From contig NZ_SJPO01000002.1 of the NCBI RefSeq assembly GCF_007859935.1, forward strand, positions 186,001 to 250,000: DNA of 64,000 nt, written 5' to 3'. Made by a program: the position numbers and the translations under genes. Positions 1-8,927 of this stretch are shown piece after piece. Within the stretch, counting starts at the first letter, position 1. Each line of letters opens with the position of its first letter. This DNA comes from Posidoniimonas polymericola (lineage in GTDB: Bacteria; Planctomycetota; Planctomycetia; Pirellulales; Lacipirellulaceae). The notes beneath the pieces were generated by a model. The model saw nothing but the letters and a program-made list of their open reading frames with translations. It was not told the origin of the DNA and ran no database searches.

Positions 1-1
1 T

Positions 2-157
2 CCGCAGCCGGGGCTAACGTTTGACCGCTCTGAGGAGGCCGCCTACGATGCAGCCCTGGCCCAGGGTGGTTTACTCGCCGCCAGGTTGGTCGTTGTTGAG
101 TCGAGGAGCCGTTGGAACAGCGACCGCAAGATGCCGCCCGCAGCAAGAAATCCCTAA
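2..157 (+). CDS. C-terminal fragment of an unidentified protein (open at left edge)
   Basis: An open frame enters from the left edge and stops at 155-157 after 51 codons. The peptide (for example EEAAYDAALAQGGLLAARLV) looks like a plausible protein end with normal amino-acid composition, but I cannot assign a family. It overlaps the TTG start of the next gene by about 46 bases, so either the overlap is real, the next gene starts later, or this frame is chance. Only the tail is visible, so function cannot be inferred. Confidence 0.35.
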   Translation, partial: PQPGLTFDRSEEAAYDAALAQGGLLAARLVVVESRSRWNSDRKMPPAARNP

Positions 158-699
158 GCCGGCTGGCGTTGGTGGGGTTGGTGTCGTTCTTGGTCGGCGT
201 CGCGGGGGTGTTGGCGTTGTCGCAGTCGGGCGGGTCCGACCGGGCCGGCGAGCCGATCGTTAGTGGGCCTAGGCCGGTCCCCGCTGCCACGCCGCCTGCG
301 GTCGAGGCGCTGCACGCGCCCCAGGACGTCGTCCGGCGTCAGATGGACGCGTTGACGCGTTACCGACTCGACCGGTCGGCGATTGCCGAGGTGTACGCCT
401 ACGCGTCGCCGGCTAATCGTTCGGTCACCGGGCCGCTGGGGCGTTTCGAAAAAATGATCCTGGCGCCGCCGTACGATACAATGGCAGTGAACCGCGGCTA
501 CCGCATTGGCGAGGCCGTCGAGCACGGCGACCTCGCAACCGTGCTGGTAACCGTCGTGGCGACGAACAACGAGGTTCATCTGTTCCGCTTCTACCTCAGC
601 CGCGACGCGGCGGCGCCGGACGGCGGCTGGCAGACCGACCGGGTGTTCTGCCTGACAGGTGGGCCCCCAGTGGACGCCGCCACGCCCCTCGAAATCTAA
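112..699 (+). CDS. Single-pass membrane protein with DUF4864-like domain
   Basis: A 195-residue protein with a basic N-terminus (RSKK, residues 10-13), one membrane segment at about residues 18-36, and a soluble domain from about residue 70. That domain runs VVRRQMDAL...AYASPANR...FEKMILAPPYDTM, which resembles the DUF4864 pattern of a helix with Q and a later phenylalanine/tyrosine-rich core. The function of DUF4864 is unknown. The start is TTG at 112, preceded by GAGGAG at 103-108; no in-frame ATG lies before the membrane segment. It ends 17 bases before the sigma factor gene and may share its transcript. The family assignment rests on motif memory, not a search. Confidence 0.6.
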   Translation: MEQRPQDAARSKKSLSRLALVGLVSFLVGVAGVLALSQSGGSDRAGEPIVSGPRPVPAATPPAVEALHAPQDVVRRQMDALTRYRLDRSAIAEVYAYASPANRSVTGPLGRFEKMILAPPYDTMAVNRGYRIGEAVEHGDLATVLVTVVATNNEVHLFRFYLSRDAAAPDGGWQTDRVFCLTGGPPVDAATPLEI

Positions 700-716
700 G
701 CAGCCCCACGAGACGC

Positions 717-1334
717 TTGACCGCACCCTCCCCTTCTCCCCCCGAGCCGGCCGCCGACCGCCACACGGACGCGACGCTGATGTCCGGCGTGTGCCGGGCC
801 GACCGCGCCGCGTTGGCCGCGCTGTACGACCGCCACGCGCCCAGTATCTACGCGGTCTGCTTGCGGGTGCTGAGACAGCCGGCGGACGCCGAGGCGGTGG
901 TTTCGGACGTGTTTCTGGAAATCTGGCGAAAACCAGCCGGATTTGACCCCGCGCGGGGGACCTGCCGTTCGTACCTACTTACGATGGCCCGCAGCCGATC
1001 GATCGACCGCCTGAGATCCCTGTCGACCCGGCGGACCCGCACCGCCGAGGCCCAGGCAGACGCCGAAGGGGGACGCGACGCCAGGCAGGCCGGCCTCGAC
1101 CCGGCCGGCGCGGCCGAGGCCAACGAACGCAGGGCGACCGTGCAGGCGGTCGTCGAGCGGCTCGGAGAGGACCAACGTGAGGTGCTGATGCTTTCCTTTT
1201 TTGATGGCCTAACCCACAAGCAGATCGCCGAGGAGCTGGGGCTCCCGCTCGGCACGGTCAAGACGCGCATCCGCAGCGGGCTCAAGACGCTGCGCCAGGC
1301 CCTCGTGCAGATGGGGGTCCGCGATGCGGTGTGA
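717..1334 (+). CDS. ECF RNA polymerase sigma factor, SigK-like
   Basis: A 205-residue extracytoplasmic-function sigma factor. Region 2 covers about residues 30-100 (LYDRHAPSIYAVCLRVL, then FLEIWRKP and YLLTMARSRSIDRLR). Region 4 covers about 140-200, with the helix-turn-helix LTHKQIAEELGLPLGTVKTR near residue 165. It would direct core polymerase to a small regulon and be held inactive by the anti-sigma factor encoded next. The longest frame starts at TTG 717; ATG 780 is an alternative that would trim 21 residues and leave region 2 intact. Its 3' end overlaps the anti-sigma start by 11 bases, which indicates translational coupling. Confidence 0.9.
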   Translation: MTAPSPSPPEPAADRHTDATLMSGVCRADRAALAALYDRHAPSIYAVCLRVLRQPADAEAVVSDVFLEIWRKPAGFDPARGTCRSYLLTMARSRSIDRLRSLSTRRTRTAEAQADAEGGRDARQAGLDPAGAAEANERRATVQAVVERLGEDQREVLMLSFFDGLTHKQIAEELGLPLGTVKTRIRSGLKTLRQALVQMGVRDAV

Positions 1335-2154
1335 AGACGTTCAAGAGCGGCTGCCGGAGTACGTCTCGGGGACGCTACCAACGGAAGATCGGCTGGCGAT
1401 CGACACGCACCTGGCCGACGGCTGTCAGGACTGCGCGAGAGAATGCGAGGCGATCGGCCAGGCGGTGGTGCTGCTGTCGGAAAGCCTGGCCCCCGCGACC
1501 CCGCCACCAGGGATGAAGCAGCGGCTGTTCGATTCGCTCGACGACGCAGCCGTGACGCCCGCTCCGCGTGGCGCGACGAGCGGCGCCGCGGCGGCCCGCG
1601 GCCGCACGTGGCTGGCCTACGCGGTCACTGCGGCGTGCGCGGCGGCGGTTGGCGTTGTGGTGACGCGGTACGTCGTCACGCCCGCCACCGGCGATCCGAC
1701 CCTGGTCGCCGAGGCGAACGAACCCACAGACGACCAGCTTGGCGTCGCAGAGTGGCGGCGCCGCGTCGCCCAAGCAGAGCAGGAGTTCGGCCCGCCCCGC
1801 GCCCAGCTCGCCAGCGTGGCGGTCGAGACCTCCGACCCCGAGCTGCAGGCCGTGGTGTACTACGACACCCTCGCCCAGCAGATGCACGTGCTGGTCTCGG
1901 GCGTGCGGCTGGAGTCCGACTCCGGTGCGCTGTGGGCCTGGTTCCGCGACGCCGATCAGCAGGTGATGTTCGCCGGGCCGCTTGAAGTGATGGGCGGCCG
2001 GCAGGCCGCCGGAGTGGTCGACGTCAGCGGCGAACTCACCGACCTCCGCGACGTGCTGCTAACGGAAGTGAACGGGGAGCGTCCCAAAGAGTCGATCCCA
2101 GCAGAGCCGATCGGACGGCCCGTTGGCCGCGCCGAGGTGGCGCCCCGTCCGTAG
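1324..2154 (+). CDS. Anti-sigma factor, RskA-like, membrane-anchored
   Basis: A 276-residue protein with a cytoplasmic N-terminal zinc-finger-like anti-sigma domain (C3, H29, C34, C37). The ligand spacing is HxxxxCxxC rather than the usual HxxxCxxC, a small deviation. One membrane segment lies at about residues 96-118 (AYAVTAACAAAVGVVVT), and a periplasmic anti-sigma-K C-terminal domain follows (residues about 145-260, including ALWAWFRDADQQVMFAGPL). It should sequester the ECF sigma factor whose gene it overlaps; regulated release is the usual mechanism in this family. The signal it senses cannot be read from the sequence. It converges on the prolyl oligopeptidase gene with only 8 bases between stops. 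Confidence 0.85.
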   Translation: MRCEDVQERLPEYVSGTLPTEDRLAIDTHLADGCQDCARECEAIGQAVVLLSESLAPATPPPGMKQRLFDSLDDAAVTPAPRGATSGAAAARGRTWLAYAVTAACAAAVGVVVTRYVVTPATGDPTLVAEANEPTDDQLGVAEWRRRVAQAEQEFGPPRAQLASVAVETSDPELQAVVYYDTLAQQMHVLVSGVRLESDSGALWAWFRDADQQVMFAGPLEVMGGRQAAGVVDVSGELTDLRDVLLTEVNGERPKESIPAEPIGRPVGRAEVAPRP

Positions 2155-2162
2155 CGAAGGTG

Positions 2163-4319
2163 CTAATCGCCCAGGTGTTTGAGCAGGAACGCGATGTCGT
2201 CGGCGGCCTGCTCGATCAGCTTGGTGGTAGGCGTGCCGGCGCCGTGCCCCGCGCGGGACTCGATGTGCATCAGGATCGGCGCGTCGCCCCCCTGGGCGGC
2301 CTGCAGCCGGGCGCCGAACTTAAAGCTGTGCATCGGCACGACCCGGTCGTCGGTGTCGGCGGTGCTGATCAGCGTCGGCGGGTACGACACGCCCGGCTCG
2401 ATGTTGTGGTAGGGCGAGTAGGCGAGGAGGGTCTCGAACTGATCGGGCTCGTCGGCCGAGCCGTACTCGCTCCGCCAGAACTGGCCGGCGGTGAAGCGGT
2501 GGAACCGCAGCATGTCCATCACGCCGACGCCGGGCAGGCAGGCGCCGAACAGCTCGGGCCGCTGCGTCATCACCGCGCCGACCAGCAGGCCGCCGTTGCT
2601 GCGGCCCTGGATGCCGAGGGTCGCGGGGCTGGCGTACTTGTTGTCGATCAGCCACTCGGCCGCGGCGATGAAGTCGTCGAACACGTTCTGCTTCTTCTCG
2701 AGCTTGCCGGCCTGGTGCCAGTCCTCGCCGTACTCGCCGCCGCCCCGCAGGTTGGCGACCGCCAGCACCCCGCCCCGCTCCATCCACGCCAGCCGGCTGA
2801 TCGAGAACCCGGGCGTCACCGAGATGCTGAAGCCGCCGTAGGCGTACAGCAGCGTCGGGTTCTGGCCGTTGAGCTCAATCCCCTTCTTGTGCGCCAGGAA
2901 CATCGGGATCCGCGTGCCGTCCTTGCTGTTGTAGAACACACGCGAAACCTGGTAGTCGGCCGGGTCGAAGTCGACGTTGGGCTGACGCACTAGTTGCGAC
3001 TCGCCGGTGGCGATGTCGTAGCGGTAGGTGCTGGGCGGGTGGTCGTAGCTGCTGAAGGTGTAGAAGGTCTCGTCCTGGTCGGGCTTGCCGCCGAACCCGC
3101 CGGCGCTGCCGAGGCCCGGCAGCTCGACCGTGCGTTCGAGCTTGCCCTCGGTGCTGAACACCTTTACCTCCGACGCGACGTCGTGCAGGTAGTTGGCGAT
3201 CAGCTTGCCGCCAACGTGCGACACGTCCTCGAGCGCGGCCTTGGACTCCGGGATGATCTCCCGCAGCTTGTCGAGAGACGGGTCGTTCAGATCCATCGCC
3301 ACGACGCGGCGGCGCGGGGCCTGGTAGTCGGTCAGCAGGTAGAGGGTGTCGCCGTCGCTGCCGATGGGCGAGAACAGCGCGTCGAAGTTGTCGACCAGCA
3401 CCCGGAACTCCGCGTCGGGCTGGTCGGCCGGGCGGGTGTAGAGCTGGTTCTGCCAGTCGGTCCCGCGGCGGGCGGTCGCCAGCAGGTGCTTGCCGTCGTA
3501 CGTGCGGCCGACGCCGAGCGACCAGTCGGGGTGCTCTGGCAGGCGGAACACGACGCGGTCGTCCGACTGCGGCGCGCCGATCTTGTGGTAGTAGATGGTG
3601 GGGTTGAGGGCGACCGACTGGAACTGCTCTCCCTCGGCCGGCTCGGGGTAACGTTTGTAGTAGAAGCCGCGGCCCTCCTTGTCCCACGTGACCGAGGTGA
3701 ACTTGACCCACTGCAGCTCGTCTTCGAGGGTTTGGCGGGAATCGAGGTCCATCACGTAGATCTTCCGCCAGTCGCTGCCGGCCTCGCTCTTCTGGTAGGC
3801 CAGGTAGCGGCCGTCCTCGCTGGCGGACGTGGCGGCCAGCGCGACGGTGCCGTCGGCGCTCCAGGTGTTGGGGTCGATCAGCACGCGGCCGTCGGCCTTG
3901 TAGGAGTCGGCGATGTACAGCACCGCCTGATTCTGCAGGCCGTCGTTCTTGGAGTAGAGGTACCGCTCGCCGACCTTGCGGGGCGCGCCGTACCGCTCGA
4001 AGTTCCACAGCGAGGTGAGCCGCTCCTTGATGGCGTCGAGCTCGGGCAGGTCGTCCAGGTAACGCTCGGTCAGCTGCTGCTGCGCCTTGACCCACGCGGC
4101 CACCTCGTCCGAGACCCGTACGTCCTCCTCGAGCCAGCGGTACGGGTCGGCGACTTCCTGCCCGTGCAGGGTGTCTACCTGGTCAACCGTGCGAGACTCT
4201 GGGTAGGCGAGTGGCGGCACGCTGGGGGCCTGGGGGTTGGCGGTGGAGGGGGCGGCCGTCGCGGCGGCGGCCAGAAAGACAGACAGGCACGCCGTCAGGG
4301 CGCAGCGGGTGAGGGTCAT
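2163..4319 (-). CDS. Prolyl oligopeptidase, family S9A, exported
   Basis: A 718-residue serine peptidase that cleaves short peptides after proline. It has an N-terminal signal peptide (to about residue 22, ending AAATAAP), a seven-bladed propeller domain in the first two thirds and a C-terminal alpha/beta hydrolase domain. The catalytic triad is visible: Ser in GRSNGGLL near residue 573, Asp in DTDDRVVPMHS near 655 and His in RAGHGAGTPT near 690. The length matches the family (about 700). The ATG at 4319 lies 34 bases after the chitinase stop, so the two genes probably form an operon for extracellular or periplasmic polymer breakdown. Confidence 0.95.
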   Translation of the reverse strand: MTLTRCALTACLSVFLAAAATAAPSTANPQAPSVPPLAYPESRTVDQVDTLHGQEVADPYRWLEEDVRVSDEVAAWVKAQQQLTERYLDDLPELDAIKERLTSLWNFERYGAPRKVGERYLYSKNDGLQNQAVLYIADSYKADGRVLIDPNTWSADGTVALAATSASEDGRYLAYQKSEAGSDWRKIYVMDLDSRQTLEDELQWVKFTSVTWDKEGRGFYYKRYPEPAEGEQFQSVALNPTIYYHKIGAPQSDDRVVFRLPEHPDWSLGVGRTYDGKHLLATARRGTDWQNQLYTRPADQPDAEFRVLVDNFDALFSPIGSDGDTLYLLTDYQAPRRRVVAMDLNDPSLDKLREIIPESKAALEDVSHVGGKLIANYLHDVASEVKVFSTEGKLERTVELPGLGSAGGFGGKPDQDETFYTFSSYDHPPSTYRYDIATGESQLVRQPNVDFDPADYQVSRVFYNSKDGTRIPMFLAHKKGIELNGQNPTLLYAYGGFSISVTPGFSISRLAWMERGGVLAVANLRGGGEYGEDWHQAGKLEKKQNVFDDFIAAAEWLIDNKYASPATLGIQGRSNGGLLVGAVMTQRPELFGACLPGVGVMDMLRFHRFTAGQFWRSEYGSADEPDQFETLLAYSPYHNIEPGVSYPPTLISTADTDDRVVPMHSFKFGARLQAAQGGDAPILMHIESRAGHGAGTPTTKLIEQAADDIAFLLKHLGD

Positions 4320-4353
4320 GGTGCAATCGCAAGGGGGCGTTGGATGGGGTGTT

Positions 4354-5475
4354 TCAGTTGCCGGCCGGCCAGGCCTTGTTGGCGGCCCGCAGCAGCCAGT
4401 GGGTGCCGTCGGGCATCTTGTCTTGGTGGATGGCCCAGAAGAACATCCCGCGGTAGCCTTCCTTGGCGGCCCACTCGGCCTTGTCGTGAACGCTGTTGCG
4501 GTCCTCGTAGCAGATCAGCAGGGGCGAATCCTGCTGTTCTTTCGGGCGGAGCCAGGGGGCGTGGGCGTCGTAGTCCCACATGGCGGGCCAGCCCTGGCCG
4601 ACCAACTCGCGGACGCGGGTGAACGACAACGCCCCGTGCTGCTTACGCTTGGCCGGGTCGAGCGGTTCGAACACCTTCGATACCGGCAGCGCCCGGCCGT
4701 ACATCGGCACGCCCACCAGCAGCTTCTCCTTGGGGACTCCGCGTTCCTTGCGCCAGTACTCCATCGCGGCCTGGACCGACCGCCAGCCGCGCTCGGGGTC
4801 TTTCTGCGAGGGGAACAGCGGCGCGTGGTGGCCGGCGGTCCGTTCCCAGGGGCCGCTCATGTCGTAGCACATGACGTTGAGCCAATCGAGGCGGCTCGCC
4901 ACGGCGCCGACGTCGAACCACTTGCCGAGGTGGTTCGACGGGGGGACCGCCGCGGTCAGCAGGTAAGACTTCGTGCGGTTCGCCTTGGCCGCCGCCTGGT
5001 CGAGCCCCGACCTCAGCGACTTCACAAGCAGCACAAGCCCCTCCATGGTCCGCTGGTCGCTGGGCGACTCCCAGTCGATGTCGACGCCGTCGTAATTGTT
5101 GGCGACCACGGCCTCGACCACCTTCTTGGCGAAGGCGCGGATCGCGTCGTCCGACTCGGCCAGCTTGGTCAGGCCCTCGGCTGTCTTGCCGCCGCCGAGC
5201 GATAGCAGCGGCGTGACGCCGTGCTCGTGCGCGGCGTCGGTGAAGGTCTGGCTGGGGACCAACGGGTTCTCGACCATCTGTCCCTCGGCGTCGACCGCCA
5301 GGAACGCGTGGCAGGCGTGCGTCAGCCGGGCCCAGGGGATCTCCTCGATTGGCAGCTCGCTGATCGCCGCGTAATAACCAAGGAACACCCGCGAGGTCCG
5401 TTGGGCGGCGGCCTCTGAGACGCAGCCCAGGGCGGCCCCAAGGGACAGGAGCAACAAGGTTTGGCGCGACAGCAT
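4354..5475 (-). CDS. Glycoside hydrolase family 18 chitinase-like enzyme, secreted
   Basis: A 373-residue protein with a signal peptide (residues 1-24). The GH18 barrel begins at RVFLGYYAAISELP, and the catalytic signature GVDIDWESP at about residues 130-138 contains the acid/base Glu after DxDxD-type spacing. Later barrel strands include LNVMCYDMSGPW, VPMYGRALP and GMFFWAIHQDK. GH18 enzymes hydrolyse chitin or related beta-1,4-GlcNAc polymers with retention through substrate assistance. No binding module is attached. The substrate could instead be a peptidoglycan-like or glycoprotein glycan. The amino-sugar catabolic genes at 52897-55590 would use its product. Confidence 0.9.
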   Translation of the reverse strand: MLSRQTLLLLSLGAALGCVSEAAAQRTSRVFLGYYAAISELPIEEIPWARLTHACHAFLAVDAEGQMVENPLVPSQTFTDAAHEHGVTPLLSLGGGKTAEGLTKLAESDDAIRAFAKKVVEAVVANNYDGVDIDWESPSDQRTMEGLVLLVKSLRSGLDQAAAKANRTKSYLLTAAVPPSNHLGKWFDVGAVASRLDWLNVMCYDMSGPWERTAGHHAPLFPSQKDPERGWRSVQAAMEYWRKERGVPKEKLLVGVPMYGRALPVSKVFEPLDPAKRKQHGALSFTRVRELVGQGWPAMWDYDAHAPWLRPKEQQDSPLLICYEDRNSVHDKAEWAAKEGYRGMFFWAIHQDKMPDGTHWLLRAANKAWPAGN

Positions 5476-5611
5476 GGCGGTACTCTGACGTTTCTCGATT
5501 TTGAACTTTCGCTATTCTTATGGTCCGTCAAACAGCAGCGCTCCGCCAGCCCCGGCCATGGCTCTCGGCCCCGGGGCGCCAGCGGCGGCGCCCCGGAAGG
5601 AATCGGCTCAG

Positions 5612-7288
5612 ATGGCAGCAAGCAGCACGGCGTACGACGCAGTAATCATCGGTGGCGGCCACAACGGCCTGGTCTGCGCCTGCTACCTGGCCAGGGCCGG
5701 CAAGAAGGTCTGCGTGCTCGAACGCCGCCACGTGCTGGGGGGCTGCGCCACGACCGAAGAGCTGTGGCCCGGCTACAAGGTCAGCACCGCCGCCTACGTG
5801 ATCAGCCTGTTCCTGCCGCAGATCATCAGCGAGCTGAAGCTCAAGGAGCACGGACTGGAGATCCTGCCCCGGCGGCCGTCGTCGTTCACGCCGCTGCCGG
5901 ATGGCCGCAGCCTGCTGATGGGCCCCGACGCCGAGCTGTGCCACCGGGAGCTCAGCCAGTTCAGCACCCGCGACGCCGAGCAGTACCCCAAGTACGAGGC
6001 CCTGCTGGAGCGGGTCGCGGCGGTGCTCGAGCCGGTCCTCAGCGAGGCCTCGCCCGACCCGCTGCCGCTGCCGACCAGCTGGCGGAAGGTCGGCATCCCC
6101 AAGAAGATGCGCGACATCAAGAAGGGCTGGTCAATGTACCAGGCGGCCGCGTCGCTAGGCGATGACATGCCGGCCGCCATTGAGCTGCTGACCGGCCCCG
6201 CCCGGCCGATCCTCGAGCGGTGGTTCGAGTCCGAGGTGCTCAAGGCGACCCTCGCCACCGACGCCATCATCGGCGCGTTCACCTCGATCAGCTCGCCCGG
6301 CAGCGCCTACGTGCTGCTGCACCACGTCATGGGCGAGGCGGGCGGCGCACGCGGCGTGTGGGGCTACGTCCGCGGCGGCATGGGCGCCTTGTCCGAGGCC
6401 CTCGCCAGCGCCGGCCGAGAGCTGGGCGTCGAGGTACGCCGCGAGTCGCCGGTCGCCAGCATCAACACCAGCGGCGGCAAGGCGGTTGGCGTGACCCTCG
6501 AGGACGGCACGGTGATCGACGCGCCGGTCGTCGGCTCCAGCGTCGACGCGCACCTCACCTTCGAAAAGTTCCTGCAGCCGGCCGACCTGCCCGACAGCTT
6601 CCGCACGGCGGTCTCGAACATCGACTACTCCTCGGCCTCGATGAAGGTCAACCTGGCGCTCTCCGAGCCGCCCAACTTCACCGCCCGGCCGACCGACCCC
6701 GGCGCCCACCGCGGCGTGATGCCGCACCACCACGGCACGATGCACATTGGTCCCACAATGGACTACCTCGAGCGGGCCTACGACGACGCCAAGTACGGCC
6801 TCCCCGCCGAGGAGCCGATCCTCGAGATGACCATGGCGACCAGCGTCGACGAGTCGATTGCCCCTGCTGGCAAGCATATTCTGTCGATGTTCGTGCAGTA
6901 CGCGCCGTACATGCTGTCGCCCGAGGGGGGAGTCGGCCCGAAGTCGCCCGACGGCTGGGACGCCATCAAGGACGACTTCGCCGACCGCTGCGTCAGGAAG
7001 CTGGCCGAGTACGCCCCGAACGTCCCCGACGCGATCGAGCACCGCCAGGTGCTCAGCCCCCTGGACCTAGAACGCACCTACGGCATCACCGGCGGCAACA
7101 TCATGCAGGGGGCGATGAACGCCAATCAGCTGTACTGCTTCCGCCCCGTGCCCGGCTGGTCCGACCACCGCACGCCGGTAAACGGACTCTATCTCTGCGG
7201 CGCCGCCAGCCACCCCGGCGGCGGCGTGATGGGCGCCTGCGGGAAGAACGCGGCGGACGAGATCCTGCGCGACGGCCGTTGGGGCTAA
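5612..7288 (+). CDS. FAD-dependent phytoene dehydrogenase-like oxidoreductase
   Basis: A 558-residue flavoprotein with the N-terminal dinucleotide-binding motif GGGHNG at residues 14-19, followed by the acidic residue in VLERR. The C-terminal FAD motif of the carotenoid desaturase superfamily is NGLYLCGAASHPGGGVMGAC. This family includes phytoene desaturases, carotenoid isomerases and retinol saturases; the long middle domain resembles the bacterial phytoene dehydrogenase-related group (COG1233). The exact substrate is not readable. I chose ATG 5612 because GGAAGGAA sits about 11 bases upstream; the frame is open back to a TTG at 5501. No other carotenoid gene is adjacent. It is divergent from the chitinase gene. 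Confidence 0.85.
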   Translation: MAASSTAYDAVIIGGGHNGLVCACYLARAGKKVCVLERRHVLGGCATTEELWPGYKVSTAAYVISLFLPQIISELKLKEHGLEILPRRPSSFTPLPDGRSLLMGPDAELCHRELSQFSTRDAEQYPKYEALLERVAAVLEPVLSEASPDPLPLPTSWRKVGIPKKMRDIKKGWSMYQAAASLGDDMPAAIELLTGPARPILERWFESEVLKATLATDAIIGAFTSISSPGSAYVLLHHVMGEAGGARGVWGYVRGGMGALSEALASAGRELGVEVRRESPVASINTSGGKAVGVTLEDGTVIDAPVVGSSVDAHLTFEKFLQPADLPDSFRTAVSNIDYSSASMKVNLALSEPPNFTARPTDPGAHRGVMPHHHGTMHIGPTMDYLERAYDDAKYGLPAEEPILEMTMATSVDESIAPAGKHILSMFVQYAPYMLSPEGGVGPKSPDGWDAIKDDFADRCVRKLAEYAPNVPDAIEHRQVLSPLDLERTYGITGGNIMQGAMNANQLYCFRPVPGWSDHRTPVNGLYLCGAASHPGGGVMGACGKNAADEILRDGRWG

Positions 7289-7350
7289 CCGCTCTAGGTT
7301 AGGGCGCCCTTGGTTGGCGGCCGGCTTTGCTTTGTGGCAAACTAGTACCC

Positions 7351-7884
7351 ATGCCACAGAAGCTTCTGCTAGTCGACGACGATGAACTGCTCCGCGAGCG
7401 GATGGCCCGGGCGCTGGCCAAAAGGGGGCTCGAAGTGCACGCGGCCGCAAACGCCGACGAGGCGACCGCGCTGGCCCGCTCGCATGGGCCGGACCTGGCG
7501 GTGCTCGACTTGAAGATGCCGGGCCGGACTGGGCTGGAGCTGCTGACCGAGCTGCGCGGGCTGCTGCCTGACCTGAAGTGTGTGATCCTGACCGGCTACG
7601 GCAGCATCGCCAACGCGGTCGACGCGATGCGGCTGGGCGCGGTGAACTACATCACCAAGCCGGCGGACGCCGACCAGGTGCTCGAGGCGTTCCGCCGCGG
7701 CGAGGCAGAGACGCCATTGCTCGCCCCCGCCGACGAAATCCACGCCCCGTCGCTCGCCGAGGCCGAGTGGAACCACATCCAGCAGGCGCTGGCCGACTGT
7801 CACGGCAATGTCACCCGGGCGGCCGAAAAGCTGGGCATCCCGCGGCGGACGCTGCAGCGGAAGCTGAAGAAATTGGCCCCCTGA
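7351..7884 (+). CDS. Response regulator, RegA/PrrA/ActR-like, with Fis-type HTH
   Basis: A 177-residue two-component regulator. The receiver domain has the acidic pocket DDDE at residues 9-12, phosphoacceptor Asp53 (LDLKMPG) and the conserved Lys in ITKPAD near residue 103. A short linker leads to a C-terminal Fis-family helix-turn-helix, GNVTRAAEKLGIPRRTLQRK. This compact receiver-plus-Fis architecture is typical of RegA/PrrA/ActR redox regulators, which control respiratory and energy genes. ATG 7351 is chosen because the receiver fold begins at once; TTG 7327 is upstream. No histidine kinase is adjacent, so it is an orphan here, lying directly before the ACIII-caa3 cluster. Confidence 0.9.
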   Translation: MPQKLLLVDDDELLRERMARALAKRGLEVHAAANADEATALARSHGPDLAVLDLKMPGRTGLELLTELRGLLPDLKCVILTGYGSIANAVDAMRLGAVNYITKPADADQVLEAFRRGEAETPLLAPADEIHAPSLAEAEWNHIQQALADCHGNVTRAAEKLGIPRRTLQRKLKKLAP

Positions 7885-8143
7885 ATAGGTGGTTTGGGGC
7901 ACATAGGCGGGGTGCGTGGAGACCACCCAATCGGGTGTGACTCTTTACCACCTAGTTGGCGCGGCCGCTGCTCGTTATCTTTGGCTAGCTACAGCACTTG
8001 GGCTGCGCAACGCTCACCGGGTCACGCCTTCTGTGAGCCTTTCTCTAGGCAGTGTTGCTCAAGTGCGGGTCAACCGCTAACCCGGCTTGGCTTATTGGCG
8101 TAAGTCGTTATTTGCTAGACACTTGGACTGCGACGGACCGGCT

Positions 8144-8845
8144 GTGGACCGCTTTCACTTTCCGCCTTGGGTCAACACGTTCACTCTCATGGTGCTCGGC
8201 GGCGTTGCCGCTGGAGGCGCCTACGTGGGCGGGATGTTCTTGTACGGCACATGGCCAAGCGTCATGAATGCCGGCTACGCCCCTGAGCAGCCGGTGCCCT
8301 TCAGTCACAAGCTGCACGCCGGTGACCTGAAGATGGACTGCCGGTACTGCCACAACACGGTCGAGACCTCGGCCCACGCGGCGGTGCCCGGTACCAATGT
8401 GTGCGCGAACTGCCACCGCGGGCCAGGAGCCGACGGCACGAACATCACCACGGCCGTGCACACCGCCAGCCTGAAGCTGCTGCCGATCCGCGAGGCGATT
8501 ACTACCGGCGAGCCGATGAAGTGGGAACGCGTCCACGACCTGGGCGACTACGTCTACTTCAATCACAGCGTGCACGTGAAGCGGGGCGTGAGCTGCGTCG
8601 AGTGCCACGGCCGGATCGATCAGATGGAGCGGGTCGAGCAGGTGAAGCCGCTCAGCATGAGCTGGTGCCTGGAGTGCCACCGCAACCCCGCGCCACGCCT
8701 GCGTCCGGTTGAAGAGGTCACCAACCTCGGTTGGGAGCCGCCCGATGGGGCCGACACCGACCGTCAGGCCTACGGCGAGAAGCTGCAGGATGAGAACGAC
8801 TGGGCCAAGCAGGCGCCGACAAGCTGCTCTACCTGTCACCGGTAG
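8144..8845 (+). CDS. actA: Alternative Complex III subunit ActA, pentaheme cytochrome c
   Basis: A 233-residue protein with one N-terminal membrane anchor (about residues 10-32) and five c-type heme motifs: CRYCH at 66, CANCH at 87, CVECH at 151, CLECH at 177 and CSTCH at 228. Five hemes and the position as first gene of the cluster match ActA, which passes electrons from the iron-sulfur and quinol site of ACIII towards the cytochrome c domains. GTG 8144 gives the usual ActA opening (MDRFHFPPW); a TTG at 8087 would add 19 residues without family support. About 260 bases separate it from the response regulator, the likely place for the operon promoter. Confidence 0.9.
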   Translation: MDRFHFPPWVNTFTLMVLGGVAAGGAYVGGMFLYGTWPSVMNAGYAPEQPVPFSHKLHAGDLKMDCRYCHNTVETSAHAAVPGTNVCANCHRGPGADGTNITTAVHTASLKLLPIREAITTGEPMKWERVHDLGDYVYFNHSVHVKRGVSCVECHGRIDQMERVEQVKPLSMSWCLECHRNPAPRLRPVEEVTNLGWEPPDGADTDRQAYGEKLQDENDWAKQAPTSCSTCHR

Positions 8846-8927
8846 CCGCGGTGGCGTGTGTGGTCATGCCCCGGCCCGGCCGGCGGCTTTTTAGCAACGC
8901 GTAAACGATCAGAACCAGCCTCACGCG

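Noticed and set aside
2994-4622. Open frame antisense to the prolyl oligopeptidase and chitinase genes
   Set aside because: Shadow of the minus-strand genes, which carry full catalytic motifs.
7886-7954. Inverted repeat TAGGTGGT / ACCACCTA after the response regulator
   Set aside because: Only 8 bases per arm with a 53-base gap; could be chance.
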